From IMG/VR virus record IMGVR_UViG_3300048838_000329, positions 1 through 22,913 of that record: a stretch of DNA of 22,913 nt; one strand, 5' to 3'. The notes below the pieces were generated by a model. That model made no database searches. It worked only from the letters and a program-made list of their open reading frames with translations, and was not told the DNA's origin. This document shows, piece by piece, positions 14,332 to 21,029 of this stretch (positions are counted from its first letter, which is position 1; every line of letters begins with the position of its first letter). Origin of the DNA: a virus. The position numbers were made by a program, and so were the translations under genes.

Positions 14332-14511
14332 TTATCCTCCCGCTGTGAGCCCGGCCATATACGCTATGATAGAACCGATTATGAATAGCAGGTACACAAA
14401 CCAGTTTTCTTTCAAATCCCGTCCTATTTTTTTACATATCCATTCCAGTAGGGTAGGACATTCCCGCATTTCGTATACGGGTTTTGTTTGTTTCGGCTTC
14501 CTGCTTTTCAT
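14332..14511 (-). CDS. Small single-pass membrane protein (59 residues)
   Basis: Reads MKSRKPKQTKPVYEMRECPT, then a cytoplasmic-looking basic stretch, and a hydrophobic segment WFVYLLFIIGSIIAYMAGLT (residues 37-56), ending AGG. The basic N-terminus and C-terminal membrane helix suggest a tail-anchored orientation. Its ATG overlaps the previous stop as ATGA, and the following gene starts 5 bases on, strong support for a real gene. Size and topology are compatible with a small holin or another envelope protein, but it lies far from the transglycosylase gene, so I leave the role open. Confidence 0.72.
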   Translation of the reverse strand: MKSRKPKQTKPVYEMRECPTLLEWICKKIGRDLKENWFVYLLFIIGSIIAYMAGLTAGG

Positions 14512-14696
14512 ATTTTCACCCCATGCTTACGCAGCCTGACAACAATAGCCCTTTTAAACTCGTTCCGGCATTTGAGGTTTGCCGCATTATCTCCCAGATA
14601 CTTCGTTATCGCTTCTGTGGCCTTACGTTTTATCTCTGGTATGTTCGCCTTGTCGGTTGTGGATATAATCGCGTCCGCCACTGATTTCGCGTTCAT
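14508..14696 (-). CDS. Hypothetical small protein
   Basis: A 62-residue protein. I choose MNAKSVADAI at 14696 because its ATG overlaps the upstream stop (TGATG) and AAAGGAG lies just ahead; an earlier frame start would run into the previous gene. It is helical and basic at the end (FKRAIVVRLRKHGVKI). Coupled to the membrane protein gene by ATGA. No family recognised. Confidence 0.65.
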   Translation of the reverse strand: MNAKSVADAIISTTDKANIPEIKRKATEAITKYLGDNAANLKCRNEFKRAIVVRLRKHGVKI

Positions 14697-14923
14697 CAGT
14701 TCTCCTTTCTTCTCTGAAGTATTCTGTTTATCGCCGGGCATATGCTCTCTACGATCCCCTTGGCCTCTTTTTTTATTGCCTCCTGGACTCCGATGTTATT
14801 TATCGGAAGTTTGCTCTGCTTCGCCATTTCGTAGAGTTTTGTCAGCGCGGAGTTGTAGATCTGTTGGACTTCCTTTGTGGTAAGTTCCAAGCCTGTAGTT
14901 TTCTCTAATTTTTCAGTGTTCAT
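14696..14923 (-). CDS. Hypothetical helical protein
   Basis: A 75-residue protein starting MNTEKLEKTT, chosen because it overlaps the end of the preceding gene by 11 bases with AAAGGGGA ahead. An ATG eight codons earlier lies deeper in that gene and is less likely. It is helical throughout, with a polar, Lys/Glu-rich surface, and ends RILQRRKEN. It is coupled to the 62-residue gene (TGATG). Function unknown. Confidence 0.62.
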   Translation of the reverse strand: MNTEKLEKTTGLELTTKEVQQIYNSALTKLYEMAKQSKLPINNIGVQEAIKKEAKGIVESICPAINRILQRRKEN

Positions 14924-15212
14924 TGAGCAATCCCCTTTCCCTTTCAATCTGTTTTATGTCGCAAAACGCCTGCGTGTCTGTAACGTATATCTTATCCCGC
15001 GGCAGTGACGGGCATATCGCCACCGGGATGCCGCAGACTGTCTCGACGTTCGCGCCGGCTTTAACCTCGCTGATAAGTGGAATCGGCACCACTATCACGT
15101 CCGGCCATGCGCCGGTTCTGGCCGTAAACTCGTTTATCGCGTCGATTATCGAGGCCTCGCTGAGTTCATAAACAATACCGCGCTTCGTACCGGCATTAAC
15201 CGCTGTTGTCAT
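14913..15212 (-). CDS. Hypothetical alpha/beta protein
   Basis: A 99-residue protein with a mixed pattern: a helix near SEASIIDAINEFTARTGAWP, a hydrophobic strand VIVVPIPL (residues 39-46), then VETVCGIPVAICPSLPRDKI, which resembles the strand-loop style of small phage proteins. Two Cys (in VCGI and ICPS) are close together. The start overlaps the preceding stop (TAATG). Family not recognised; the compact fold suggests a small soluble protein rather than a structural one. Confidence 0.62.
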   Translation of the reverse strand: MTTAVNAGTKRGIVYELSEASIIDAINEFTARTGAWPDVIVVPIPLISEVKAGANVETVCGIPVAICPSLPRDKIYVTDTQAFCDIKQIERERGLLNEH

Positions 15213-15634
15213 TACGCCACGTCCTGGACAGCTTTTTTTAGGGCGTCAATGCCAGCTTTCATGCCGGCGGCCTTTTCCCGGAGTTCATCCGCCCGGTCCT
15301 GCAGCTTGTTCGCCTTGGCTTCAAGCTTTTCAGCCTTCTTTCCTGACTTCAGGATGTTTTTGATAAACTTCTTCGTCTCCCGGTCCAGTTTCGGGGTTTT
15401 GCCCGACTTGATTGCCTTGCCGGCCCTGCGCGTGTACTTTCTTTTGCCTTTTTTCATGGTGTTTTCTCCTTCTTCTCCAGCGAATTTCGGCCCTGTAAGG
15501 CCGAGTTGTCTTTTGCAGTCAATACATAGCGATGTCACTATAACCGGCATTGCTTTTCCGTTTAACTTTTCCTGTGCCTCGTGGTCGAGCCGGCACTTAG
15601 GGCACAGGCCTGCGGGATCGATGTCTATGCTCAT
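15212..15634 (-). CDS. Cys4 zinc-binding N-terminus with basic coiled-coil domain
   Basis: A 140-residue protein. The N-terminus has two CxxC pairs, LCPKC (residues 10-14) and LCIDC (36-40), a probable zinc ribbon. From about residue 60 it is very basic, and residues 95-130 form a Lys/Glu/Ala coiled coil (KAEKLEAKANKLQDRADELR). An internal ATG at residue 60 (MKKGKRKYTRRAGK) is preceded by GAAGGAGAAAACACC, so a shorter 81-residue form may also be made. GGAGG lies before the main ATG. It may bind nucleic acid. Family not recognised. Confidence 0.6.
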   Translation of the reverse strand: MSIDIDPAGLCPKCRLDHEAQEKLNGKAMPVIVTSLCIDCKRQLGLTGPKFAGEEGENTMKKGKRKYTRRAGKAIKSGKTPKLDRETKKFIKNILKSGKKAEKLEAKANKLQDRADELREKAAGMKAGIDALKKAVQDVA

Positions 15635-15643
15635 TTTTCCTCC

Positions 15644-15835
15644 TTAGCCTTTTCTTTTCCGCTTGTGTGCTATATTGCAAAACGTGCAAAGCGTCCTTGC
15701 CTTGTTCGCCCAGCCACATACAAGAATTTCATCAGTGGTGTGATTCCAGCACGTGCAGGCCCTGACTTCAGTACACCCGCATATCCGGCACACGCCGGGT
15801 TCAGGCTTTTTTCTTTTTGGCTTTGCCTTCGTCAC
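15644..15835 (-). CDS. Small Cys-rich zinc-finger-like protein
   Basis: A 63-residue protein that starts with GTG at 15835, inside the ParB-like gene (35-base overlap in another frame). The start is supported by a perfect AAGGAGG six bases ahead. Seven Cys: VCRICGCTEVRACTCW, then LVCGWANKARTLCTFC. The CxxC-C..AC...C..C layout is common in short phage proteins of unknown function and suggests one or two zinc sites. The ends are strongly basic (KRKRKG). It may act on nucleic acid or with the ParB-like protein, which has its own Cys4 cluster. Confidence 0.68.
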   Translation of the reverse strand: MTKAKPKRKKPEPGVCRICGCTEVRACTCWNHTTDEILVCGWANKARTLCTFCNIAHKRKRKG

Positions 15836-17369
15836 CGGGAACCTCCTTCTTGGCCACCGCTTTCTTCAGCTCGGTCAGCTTCTCCTTCTCCAGGGTTTTC
15901 AGCTCATTGTCAAAACCAAAAAACTTTATTACATTGGCGCTTTCGTTTTCGTACGCAGTCATTACCAGAGCAGTTTTTAAAGACTTAGCGTCTTTCGCGT
16001 TGCGGCCGTTTTTGTGGTATCCGAACGCATCGGCGATATAGTCCATAGGGTAGGACATTACACACGCCGGCGCGATGAGCTGCAAAACCTTTTCATCGTC
16101 TAAAGACAGGCCCTTGTGAACCCGAGCAACTATTTTCTTGATTATGTCAGTTTCCGCGGCTCTTTCGGCCTTCTGCTTCATGTCTTCCAGCGCCTTTTCT
16201 TCCGGTGTTTTTTCTCTGTACTCCTGTGTCTCCTGCTTAAGCTTAGCCGGCACAAACGCTATGGCAGCCCTCGGGCTTATCAACTCGTGCTTTTTCCCGG
16301 ACGCGTCTATCGCTATTACCGGCTTGTACTCCGTGCCCTTGAGCGCTTTCTCCCAGGTGGTCTGCCCTTTAAGCATGTAGGACGTCTCTGTGGGCTTTTC
16401 ATACAGGCCTCCAACAAGGGCGCTTTCAGCCTTCGCACCGACAAGGACCGTGTGCCCGGCGTTTTTTAGGTCATCGTACTTGGCGAGGGCCTTTTTTTCG
16501 TGTTCCCGCTTTTTGGCGGCCCAGCATTTCGGGTCCCGGCAGGTATCGTTCTTGCCCACCAGGTCGCCGAACAGGTCCGGCTGAGCGCCGGTCCGCTTCG
16601 CGCATGAGCCGCACGGCCCGCCCTGCAGGTCCTTATCCTTTACCGGGAACGGAGCCTCGGACAGCTTCAGCAGATATTCCCGCTCGATTCCAAAAACAAC
16701 ATCGTGCTCAAAGTTCCAGTAAGTCAAACCGTCCTCGTCGTCCATTTTCTTATAAAACTTCTTCTGGTCCTCCGGGTCCTCTATCTTGAGAATTTCCTCG
16801 GCCCATGTCAGCTTGAGCTCACCCTTTTCCAAAAGCTTTAAGAACTCAGGTATCAGGTCCAAAAGCTTCAGCCGGCGGAATATGTACTGCTGGCTCTTGC
16901 CCACCCTGGCGGCGATCTCCGGCCAGTCCATGCCGAAGCCTTCCCGTAGCTGTTTGTATCCGCGGGCCTCTTCAAGCGGCGTTAAGTCCGCCCTCTGCAT
17001 GTTCTCGACTATCTGCACTTCAATGACCTGCGCGTCCGACATCTCACAGATAAGGCAGGGGACTTCAGTAAGTCCGGCCATACTTGCCGCAAAAGACCTG
17101 CGCGCCCCGCATATAATCTCGTACAGTTCCTTGTCACCGGACTTATCAAACCGCCCGCTGTGCCTGACTATAAGCGGCTGTATCACGCCCTTGTCCCGGA
17201 TTGAACTGGACAGGTCTTCCATGCCGTTCTCTTCAAAGTTCTTTCTGGGGTTCGTCTTGCTGGGTTCAAGCTGCGCTATCGGTAGTTTCACCAGCCTCCC
17301 GGTCTTCAGCGGTTCAGCGGCCGCCGGCACTTCCTTCCCTTTCTGTTCCTTCTCCACGTTCTTTTTCAT
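15801..17369 (-). CDS. ParB-like nuclease/partition-family protein with Cys4 cluster
   Basis: A 522-residue protein starting MKKNVEKEQK; its ATG overlaps the preceding stop as ATGA with AAGGAGG upstream. Residues 27-140 are a ParB/Srx-fold domain: PSKTNPRKNFEENGMEDL, ICGARRSFAA (GARR at 88-91), and ENMQRADLTPLEEA (122-135). Residues 145-172 are the ParB helix-turn-helix. Then Cys253, Cys256, Cys277 and Cys282 form a likely zinc cluster (PCGSCAKRTG, CRDPKCW). The C-terminal 230 residues are helical and basic. Canonical chromosomal ParB is about 300 residues, so the C-terminal part is extra. Roles could be CTP-dependent DNA binding, nuclease action or host takeover; no ParA partner is visible, which speaks against simple partitioning. 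Confidence 0.82.
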   Translation of the reverse strand: MKKNVEKEQKGKEVPAAAEPLKTGRLVKLPIAQLEPSKTNPRKNFEENGMEDLSSSIRDKGVIQPLIVRHSGRFDKSGDKELYEIICGARRSFAASMAGLTEVPCLICEMSDAQVIEVQIVENMQRADLTPLEEARGYKQLREGFGMDWPEIAARVGKSQQYIFRRLKLLDLIPEFLKLLEKGELKLTWAEEILKIEDPEDQKKFYKKMDDEDGLTYWNFEHDVVFGIEREYLLKLSEAPFPVKDKDLQGGPCGSCAKRTGAQPDLFGDLVGKNDTCRDPKCWAAKKREHEKKALAKYDDLKNAGHTVLVGAKAESALVGGLYEKPTETSYMLKGQTTWEKALKGTEYKPVIAIDASGKKHELISPRAAIAFVPAKLKQETQEYREKTPEEKALEDMKQKAERAAETDIIKKIVARVHKGLSLDDEKVLQLIAPACVMSYPMDYIADAFGYHKNGRNAKDAKSLKTALVMTAYENESANVIKFFGFDNELKTLEKEKLTELKKAVAKKEVPGDEGKAKKKKA

Positions 17370-17692
17370 AAATCCTCCTTCATGTATTTTATGGGAGTAC
17401 GCTGCGCGTCTCCCTTGCTTCCAAGCCAAGCCATAATCTCACAACGCATACCCTCGGTGGGCTCGGCTCCAAACACCCACATTTCGTCGCAGAGCCGAAG
17501 CAGTTCTATGCCCATTTCAATACCCATGTTGCGCTCATGCAGGTTGTCCTCGTTAAAAAACCTCGTAAAGTACAGGTGAGGCGCGATAGGCAGATATCCG
17601 GCGCGTATCGCCAGCTTGCAGTACTGCTCAGCCCTGCGCGTGTTGCCGGGGATATCGCCACGAAAAGGGGAGCATATGAAACATTTTTTCAT
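17366..17692 (-). CDS. Nucleoside 2-deoxyribosyltransferase-like protein (DUF4406/DUF7768 type)
   Basis: A 108-residue protein. I start at MKKCFICSPF because its ATG overlaps the previous stop (ATGA) with GGAGG upstream. Typical family elements: ICSPFRGD (6-13), the AEQYCKLAIRAGYLPIAPHL stretch (21-40), LHERNMGIEMGIELLRLCDE (51-70), and WVFGAEPTEGM..EI (72-86). This is the Rossmann-like DUF4406/nucleoside deoxyribosyltransferase pattern, with Glu80 and Glu85 as possible active-site acids. Members hydrolyse or transfer deoxynucleosides or are of unknown use. In phages they may alter nucleotide pools or help modify DNA. Coupled to the ParB-like gene by ATGA. Confidence 0.68.
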   Translation of the reverse strand: MKKCFICSPFRGDIPGNTRRAEQYCKLAIRAGYLPIAPHLYFTRFFNEDNLHERNMGIEMGIELLRLCDEMWVFGAEPTEGMRCEIMAWLGSKGDAQRTPIKYMKEDL

Positions 17693-17967
17693 TTGTACTC
17701 CTCCATGGACACAGTCTGCCCCGCCAGCTTGTGCGTGCAATCGCTTAAAAACTGTATTTTTCCCTCTTTAATGAACATATGACAACGCTTTTCTTCTTCA
17801 GGCCGGTGTGTTCCTGCTGGTTGCCAGCGCGTCAGTATGCTCGGACTGACCGTCAGGTTATTCGACTCGCCGCTTATCTGCCACCCGTCGTTTATCCTGT
17901 GACTCATCTCGCAGCCCGGACAGTAAAAAAGCAGGGTGCCGTCATTCGCTCTTATGCTTTTGCTCAT
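17689..17967 (-). CDS. DUF6527-family protein
   Basis: A 92-residue protein. Features of the family: FYCPGCEMSH (residues 14-23), a Trp, LTVSPSIL (38-45), then RCHMFIKEGKIQFLSDCTHK (61-80) and LAGQTV. Cys16, Cys19, His23, Cys62, His63, Cys77 and His79 could bind zinc. DUF6527 proteins are common in phages and prophages and their function is not known. The start overlaps the 46-residue gene (ATGA), and its stop overlaps the next start. GGAG-like site within the upstream gene. I am fairly sure of the family. Confidence 0.75.
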   Translation of the reverse strand: MSKSIRANDGTLLFYCPGCEMSHRINDGWQISGESNNLTVSPSILTRWQPAGTHRPEEEKRCHMFIKEGKIQFLSDCTHKLAGQTVSMEEYK

Positions 17968-18104
17968 TTCGCGTCACGCTCCCCTATGCTTTTTTCGGCA
18001 CGCTCAAGCAAAGAAGCAGCAACATTATAGTCACTTAAAAGAATATTGCCGCCCTTCAACAGACTTAACAAAATCACTCTTACAGCCGTAATAAGTTCTC
18101 TCAT
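17964..18104 (-). CDS. Small 46-residue protein
   Basis: Reads MRELITAVRVILLSLLKGGN, then ILLSDYNVAASLLERAEKSI and GERDAK. An amphipathic or partly hydrophobic helix is followed by a polar helix. It lies exactly in the gap between the zinc-ribbon gene (stop three bases before) and the DUF6527 gene (ATGA overlap), and a GGGAG-like site is in place, which makes it very probably real. Function unknown. Confidence 0.68.
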   Translation of the reverse strand: MRELITAVRVILLSLLKGGNILLSDYNVAASLLERAEKSIGERDAK

Positions 18105-18107
18105 TTT

Positions 18108-18314
18108 TCACCACGCTCCCTTTTTCTTATATAGCGGATATCCACATACGCTGCAGCATGGACCCCATAACTCGTCCGGTATTGTAGCCACAACAACAAT
18201 TTCACAGCGAGGACAACGCTTCGGAAGTGTTTGAAGTGTCATCGGCTCAATCTGCCTGTCCGCCTTGCGCTCGAGTTCCGCGTCAAGCCCCTTGTCCTCG
18301 AAGCAGCCGCTCAT
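18108..18314 (-). CDS. Small zinc-ribbon protein
   Basis: A 68-residue protein. Residues 31-60 contain KRCPRCEIVV and CCSVCGYPLYKK: two CxxC knuckles about 20 residues apart, a probable zinc ribbon. The N-terminal 25 residues are polar and helical (LDAELERKADRQIEP). Starts at an ATG overlapping the previous stop (ATGA). Similar ribbons often contact nucleic acid or act as adaptors. Function unknown. Confidence 0.68.
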   Translation of the reverse strand: MSGCFEDKGLDAELERKADRQIEPMTLQTLPKRCPRCEIVVVATIPDELWGPCCSVCGYPLYKKKGAW

Positions 18315-18586
18315 GGTTTCACCAATACTTTCTTGACCGCACCCAATATTCCACTATCATCCTTAAAGCCGTGCATATTGATTAACTCAATGGCAACTTC
18401 AATCCGCTTTTCAAGGTCTGTCACCTGCGCCTCCGCTTTTTCGCATTTATCAAAAAAATCGTGAATGGAAACCTCATCATGAATCCTGTTGTTGCTGCAC
18501 TGTATGAACGGATATTTTTTCTCACCAGTTATTATATCAATTAAGCCGAACTTCTTTGTCAATGTGCCACCGCATATACATTTCAC
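18311..18586 (-). CDS. Small protein with N-terminal Cys pair and coiled coil
   Basis: A 91-residue protein that begins with GTG (GTG AAA TGT), overlapping the previous stop (GTGA), with AAGGAGG nine bases ahead. The start carries KCICGGTLTKKFGL and a further FIQCSN, a possible zinc knuckle. Residues 40-75 are a Glu/Lys/Ala coiled coil (DKCEKAEAQVTDLEKRIEVA). It is one of a string of small Cys-bearing proteins here. Function unknown. Confidence 0.65.
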   Translation of the reverse strand: MKCICGGTLTKKFGLIDIITGEKKYPFIQCSNNRIHDEVSIHDFFDKCEKAEAQVTDLEKRIEVAIELINMHGFKDDSGILGAVKKVLVKP

Positions 18587-19218
18587 CTCACTCCTCCTTT
18601 TATGCTGTTTTTATAGTAAACGTTCGGATGTTTTATGCTGTCTATCCACTCCTGCTTGACTGACACCGCGCCCGACCCGGACATGGCGCCTACGATAATA
18701 CGGTCAAACGCTTTTTCTAAAGGGAACACAGGGTTGCTAATTTTTCCAAGAAGCGGCTCCGCGCTGCAAAAAGTCTGAAAGTGTTCGTCACGTTTTAGAT
18801 AACACATTGCCCGCTGACGCCCTATATCCGTAGCGGTTATCGTACAGCCCAGCCACACGCTCAGGCCCTCAAACGAAAACTCGCTGTACCTCTCCGGGTT
18901 TTTGGTAAGAAAAATATAAACATGCTGTGGAGCACACTTACAGGCCACGAGAACCTTTTCAATCCACTTCTTCGATACCCACTCACCCCACATATCGGCC
19001 ATACTCCCGACAAATATATGCAAGGGATTTTTATGTTCGTGCGGCTCATCCAGCCTGTCGGCATGGATCGTCGGCTTGAAGCCGGGTCCGCCATAATTAT
19101 CAGGGAACCTGTTCGCTATCTTGCGGGCATAACAGTAAAAACATTCATTCTCACAACCCGTTATTGGGTTCCATGTCCACAACGGCTTCCACGGCCAATC
19201 AATTTTAGTTCTGTTCAT
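18583..19218 (-). CDS. DUF5131 / phage Gp37-Gp68 family protein
   Basis: A 211-residue protein starting MNRTKIDWPWKPLWTWNPIT. Residues 20-32 are TGCENECFYCYAR: Cys22, Cys26 and Cys29 in CX3CX2C, the iron-sulfur motif of radical SAM proteins and of the DUF5131 family. Further family marks: the IFVGSMADMWGEW stretch (68-80) and IFLTKNPERY (102-111). The Fe-S cluster is likely, but the substrate is unknown; DUF5131 proteins occur in phages and in defence or repair contexts, often with a TcmP partner, which I do not see here. The gene overlaps the transglycosylase gene by 14 bases and the next gene by GTGA. Confidence 0.82.
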   Translation of the reverse strand: MNRTKIDWPWKPLWTWNPITGCENECFYCYARKIANRFPDNYGGPGFKPTIHADRLDEPHEHKNPLHIFVGSMADMWGEWVSKKWIEKVLVACKCAPQHVYIFLTKNPERYSEFSFEGLSVWLGCTITATDIGRQRAMCYLKRDEHFQTFCSAEPLLGKISNPVFPLEKAFDRIIVGAMSGSGAVSVKQEWIDSIKHPNVYYKNSIKGGVR

Positions 19219-19744
19219 AACTCACCTCACACCCGAAATCAGGAAAATATATTCTGTATGTTTTCAGTACCTTCTCAAGGTACCCGTAATTCCCTGACAC
19301 GCAGTCACCGGCGTTATACGCCATGATAACCTTGCAGATATCGTTGTCATAAACATAGAGCAGCGTTTTTATGTGCCTGACCGCCCAGTATATTGCCTCG
19401 CGGTAATCCATAAGCGCGTCCGGCTCACCGCGAAAGCCCTCGCTGTACGCCATGGCATAAGATATCTGTGGTATGCTGTAAACGTAGAATCTGTGGACGG
19501 CTTCCCACTTCTTAAACACCATGTGCTTCTCAAGCAGCGAACTTTCAACCGTGAACAGTGATATCGCCAGTGCGGGCTGGACGCCCAGCTCCTCGCACAC
19601 GTCCGCCGTGTAGTCCACTATGCCGGGCCTTGTGTCCGGCTTCGGTGCATTAAAATCCATATAAAGCATAAATATAAGTGCAGCCACCGCCGTAACAAAA
19701 GCGGCAGCCGGGCTGATAACGCGATTATCAGCCTTTGTCTTCAT
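19205..19744 (-). CDS. Membrane-anchored lytic transglycosylase (candidate endolysin)
   Basis: A 179-residue protein. Residues 11-31 are a single N-terminal membrane segment (SPAAAFVTAVAALIFMLYMD) after a basic start, so the rest faces the periplasm or the wall. The SLT family marks are LFTVESSLLE with catalytic Glu67, AYNAGDC (142-148) and GNYGYLEKVL (151-160). It cuts peptidoglycan between MurNAc and GlcNAc. The short length and N-terminal helix, without cleavage site, recall signal-anchor-release endolysins. It is coupled by ATGA to the secreted protein gene upstream. Host lysis is most likely; a role in DNA entry is possible but tail genes are far away. Confidence 0.82.
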   Translation of the reverse strand: MKTKADNRVISPAAAFVTAVAALIFMLYMDFNAPKPDTRPGIVDYTADVCEELGVQPALAISLFTVESSLLEKHMVFKKWEAVHRFYVYSIPQISYAMAYSEGFRGEPDALMDYREAIYWAVRHIKTLLYVYDNDICKVIMAYNAGDCVSGNYGYLEKVLKTYRIYFPDFGCEVSYEQN

Positions 19745-20247
19745 TTCACACCCACGTTTTTAAGCACCCACTCGCAAAACTCGAGGTTGCTTTTGGCTTT
19801 GGCTATTACCTCAGCCTTGGTTATCTGACTGCTTTTTAAAATCTGCTTTGCCGCTTCAAGCTCTCCCAGGTACGGCCGGGCTTTGTCATACAGCACACTT
19901 AAAGCTTTCAGCCGCTCAGGCCCGTTCTCAATCGCCTTCAGCGCCTCCATGTCCGATTCCCAGTTCGTTACTGTTTTAAAGTGTTTGACATACACATAAG
20001 CGGCGTTATTGACCTGCCACTCCGCGTAAAGCTTCCACGGCAGTTTCATGTTGTCCTGAGCCGCAAGGACTGAAGCCTCGTTTGCCGCTTTCAGGTACAT
20101 ATCCACCGCGGTTGCCAGCTCCCCGGCCTGCTCTGCCGCCACAGCCGCTTTCTTGGCTGTGTAGTAATCCGAGTACCCGGCATGAGCCGCGCTCACAACT
20201 GACACCAGCAACATCACTGCCGCCAGCACTGCTAAAATCTTTTTCAT
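19741..20247 (-). CDS. Secreted helical (TPR-like) protein, partner of transglycosylase
   Basis: A 168-residue protein with a textbook Sec signal peptide: MKK, hydrophobic residues 4-18 and an AHA|G cleavage site after residue 23. The mature part is Ala/Lys-rich and helical: KKAAVAAEQAGELATAVDMY reads like a TPR helix-turn-helix, followed by a longer helix set that ends NLEFCEWVLKNVGVK. It would be exported to the periplasm. Its stop overlaps the start of the transglycosylase gene (ATGA). This suggests a shared role in lysis, perhaps as an accessory or regulator of the transglycosylase or as a spanin-like factor. GGAGCGG precedes the ATG. Family not recognised. Confidence 0.72.
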   Translation of the reverse strand: MKKILAVLAAVMLLVSVVSAAHAGYSDYYTAKKAAVAAEQAGELATAVDMYLKAANEASVLAAQDNMKLPWKLYAEWQVNNAAYVYVKHFKTVTNWESDMEALKAIENGPERLKALSVLYDKARPYLGELEAAKQILKSSQITKAEVIAKAKSNLEFCEWVLKNVGVK

Positions 20248-20259
20248 TGTCCGCTCCTT

Positions 20260-20595
20260 TTATCCGGCCTTTGTGGCCGCTTCCTGTTTTGCCGCGTCTT
20301 CCTTCACGGCTTTTTCGTCCGCCTTCTGCGCTTTCTTTTTCTTTGTCCGTTTCGCGACTATCGACTTTTTGTATGCCGATTTCCAGCCCTTCAGCGCATC
20401 GTCCGCATTCTTGGCCGTGTACTGGATGTCGCCTAGTATTGCCCTGAACTTCCCGTCGTCGAGCTTGTTCACGTGCACGTTCTTAATTGTGACCGGCAGC
20501 TGCACTATCGTGTCGGTTGTCAGCTGCAGCTTGCCGTCCAAACTCGGCATTCCTGGGAGTTTAGGCTGTGCCCCCCCCGCGTTCTTTTTGCTCAT
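20260..20595 (-). CDS. Small hypothetical protein with basic tail
   Basis: A 111-residue protein, ATGA overlap with the RusA-like gene and GGAGGTG upstream. Residues 20-68 contain a strand-rich core (IVQLPVTIKNVHVNKLDDGK). Residues 75-111 are a Lys/Ala/Glu-rich tail (VAKRTKKKKAQKADEKAVKE), probably disordered and able to touch nucleic acid. Its place directly after the resolvase gene suggests a role in replication or recombination, but I recognise no family. Confidence 0.62.
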   Translation of the reverse strand: MSKKNAGGAQPKLPGMPSLDGKLQLTTDTIVQLPVTIKNVHVNKLDDGKFRAILGDIQYTAKNADDALKGWKSAYKKSIVAKRTKKKKAQKADEKAVKEDAAKQEAATKAG

Positions 20596-21029
20596 GTGTT
20601 TTTCACCTCCTCCGTGTATGACATACTTACTTCTATCCTCGGCGTATCGCTGTATCTCTTTCTCATTGTCATGGACACTATCTGCGCGTCATCCTGCCAG
20701 AACAGGCCGTTCATGGCGTCACATACAAGCTTTACATAGTTGTCAATATCCGGCCTTGTAGTCGGATTCACCCGCCCGTCCAGCGCGTCTGTCTTTGCCC
20801 GCTTTGACATGCTCTTTTTCAGCCTGCGAAAGAAACTCACGTCAAGCGCTATCTCGCCGGTTATAAGTGAGTTTGGCCGGAATTTTAAAGCCTGTGATTT
20901 AAAATCATCCTCAGCCGCGGCCGTCTTTTTCGGCGTGTACGTGCCGACATATCCAGCCTTAGACCTAAAAAACTTCGGTCTTCCCTTTGCCACCGGCTCG
21001 CCGTAGTACGTGAACTTTATCTCTTTCAT
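20592..21029 (-). CDS. RusA-type Holliday junction resolvase
   Basis: A 145-residue endonuclease. Family marks: EPVAKGRPKF (residues 11-20), YTPKKT (31-36), then RPDIDN (92-97) with Asp94 and Asp96, Asp104, and WQDDAQIV (111-118) with Asp113 and Asp114. These acidic residues bind the metal ions and cut branched DNA symmetrically. Phages use it to resolve recombination intermediates before packaging. Length is normal. It is translationally coupled to the DnaC-like gene (ATGA, AAGGAGG ahead) and to the next small gene. No missing catalytic residue was noticed. Confidence 0.9.
   Translation of the reverse strand: MKEIKFTYYGEPVAKGRPKFFRSKAGYVGTYTPKKTAAAEDDFKSQALKFRPNSLITGEIALDVSFFRRLKKSMSKRAKTDALDGRVNPTTRPDIDNYVKLVCDAMNGLFWQDDAQIVSMTMRKRYSDTPRIEVSMSYTEEVKNT

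Noticed and set aside
17370-17429. Longer N-terminus for the ParB-like protein
   Set aside because: It would overlap deep into the upstream gene; the ATGA overlap start with AAGGAGG is much stronger.
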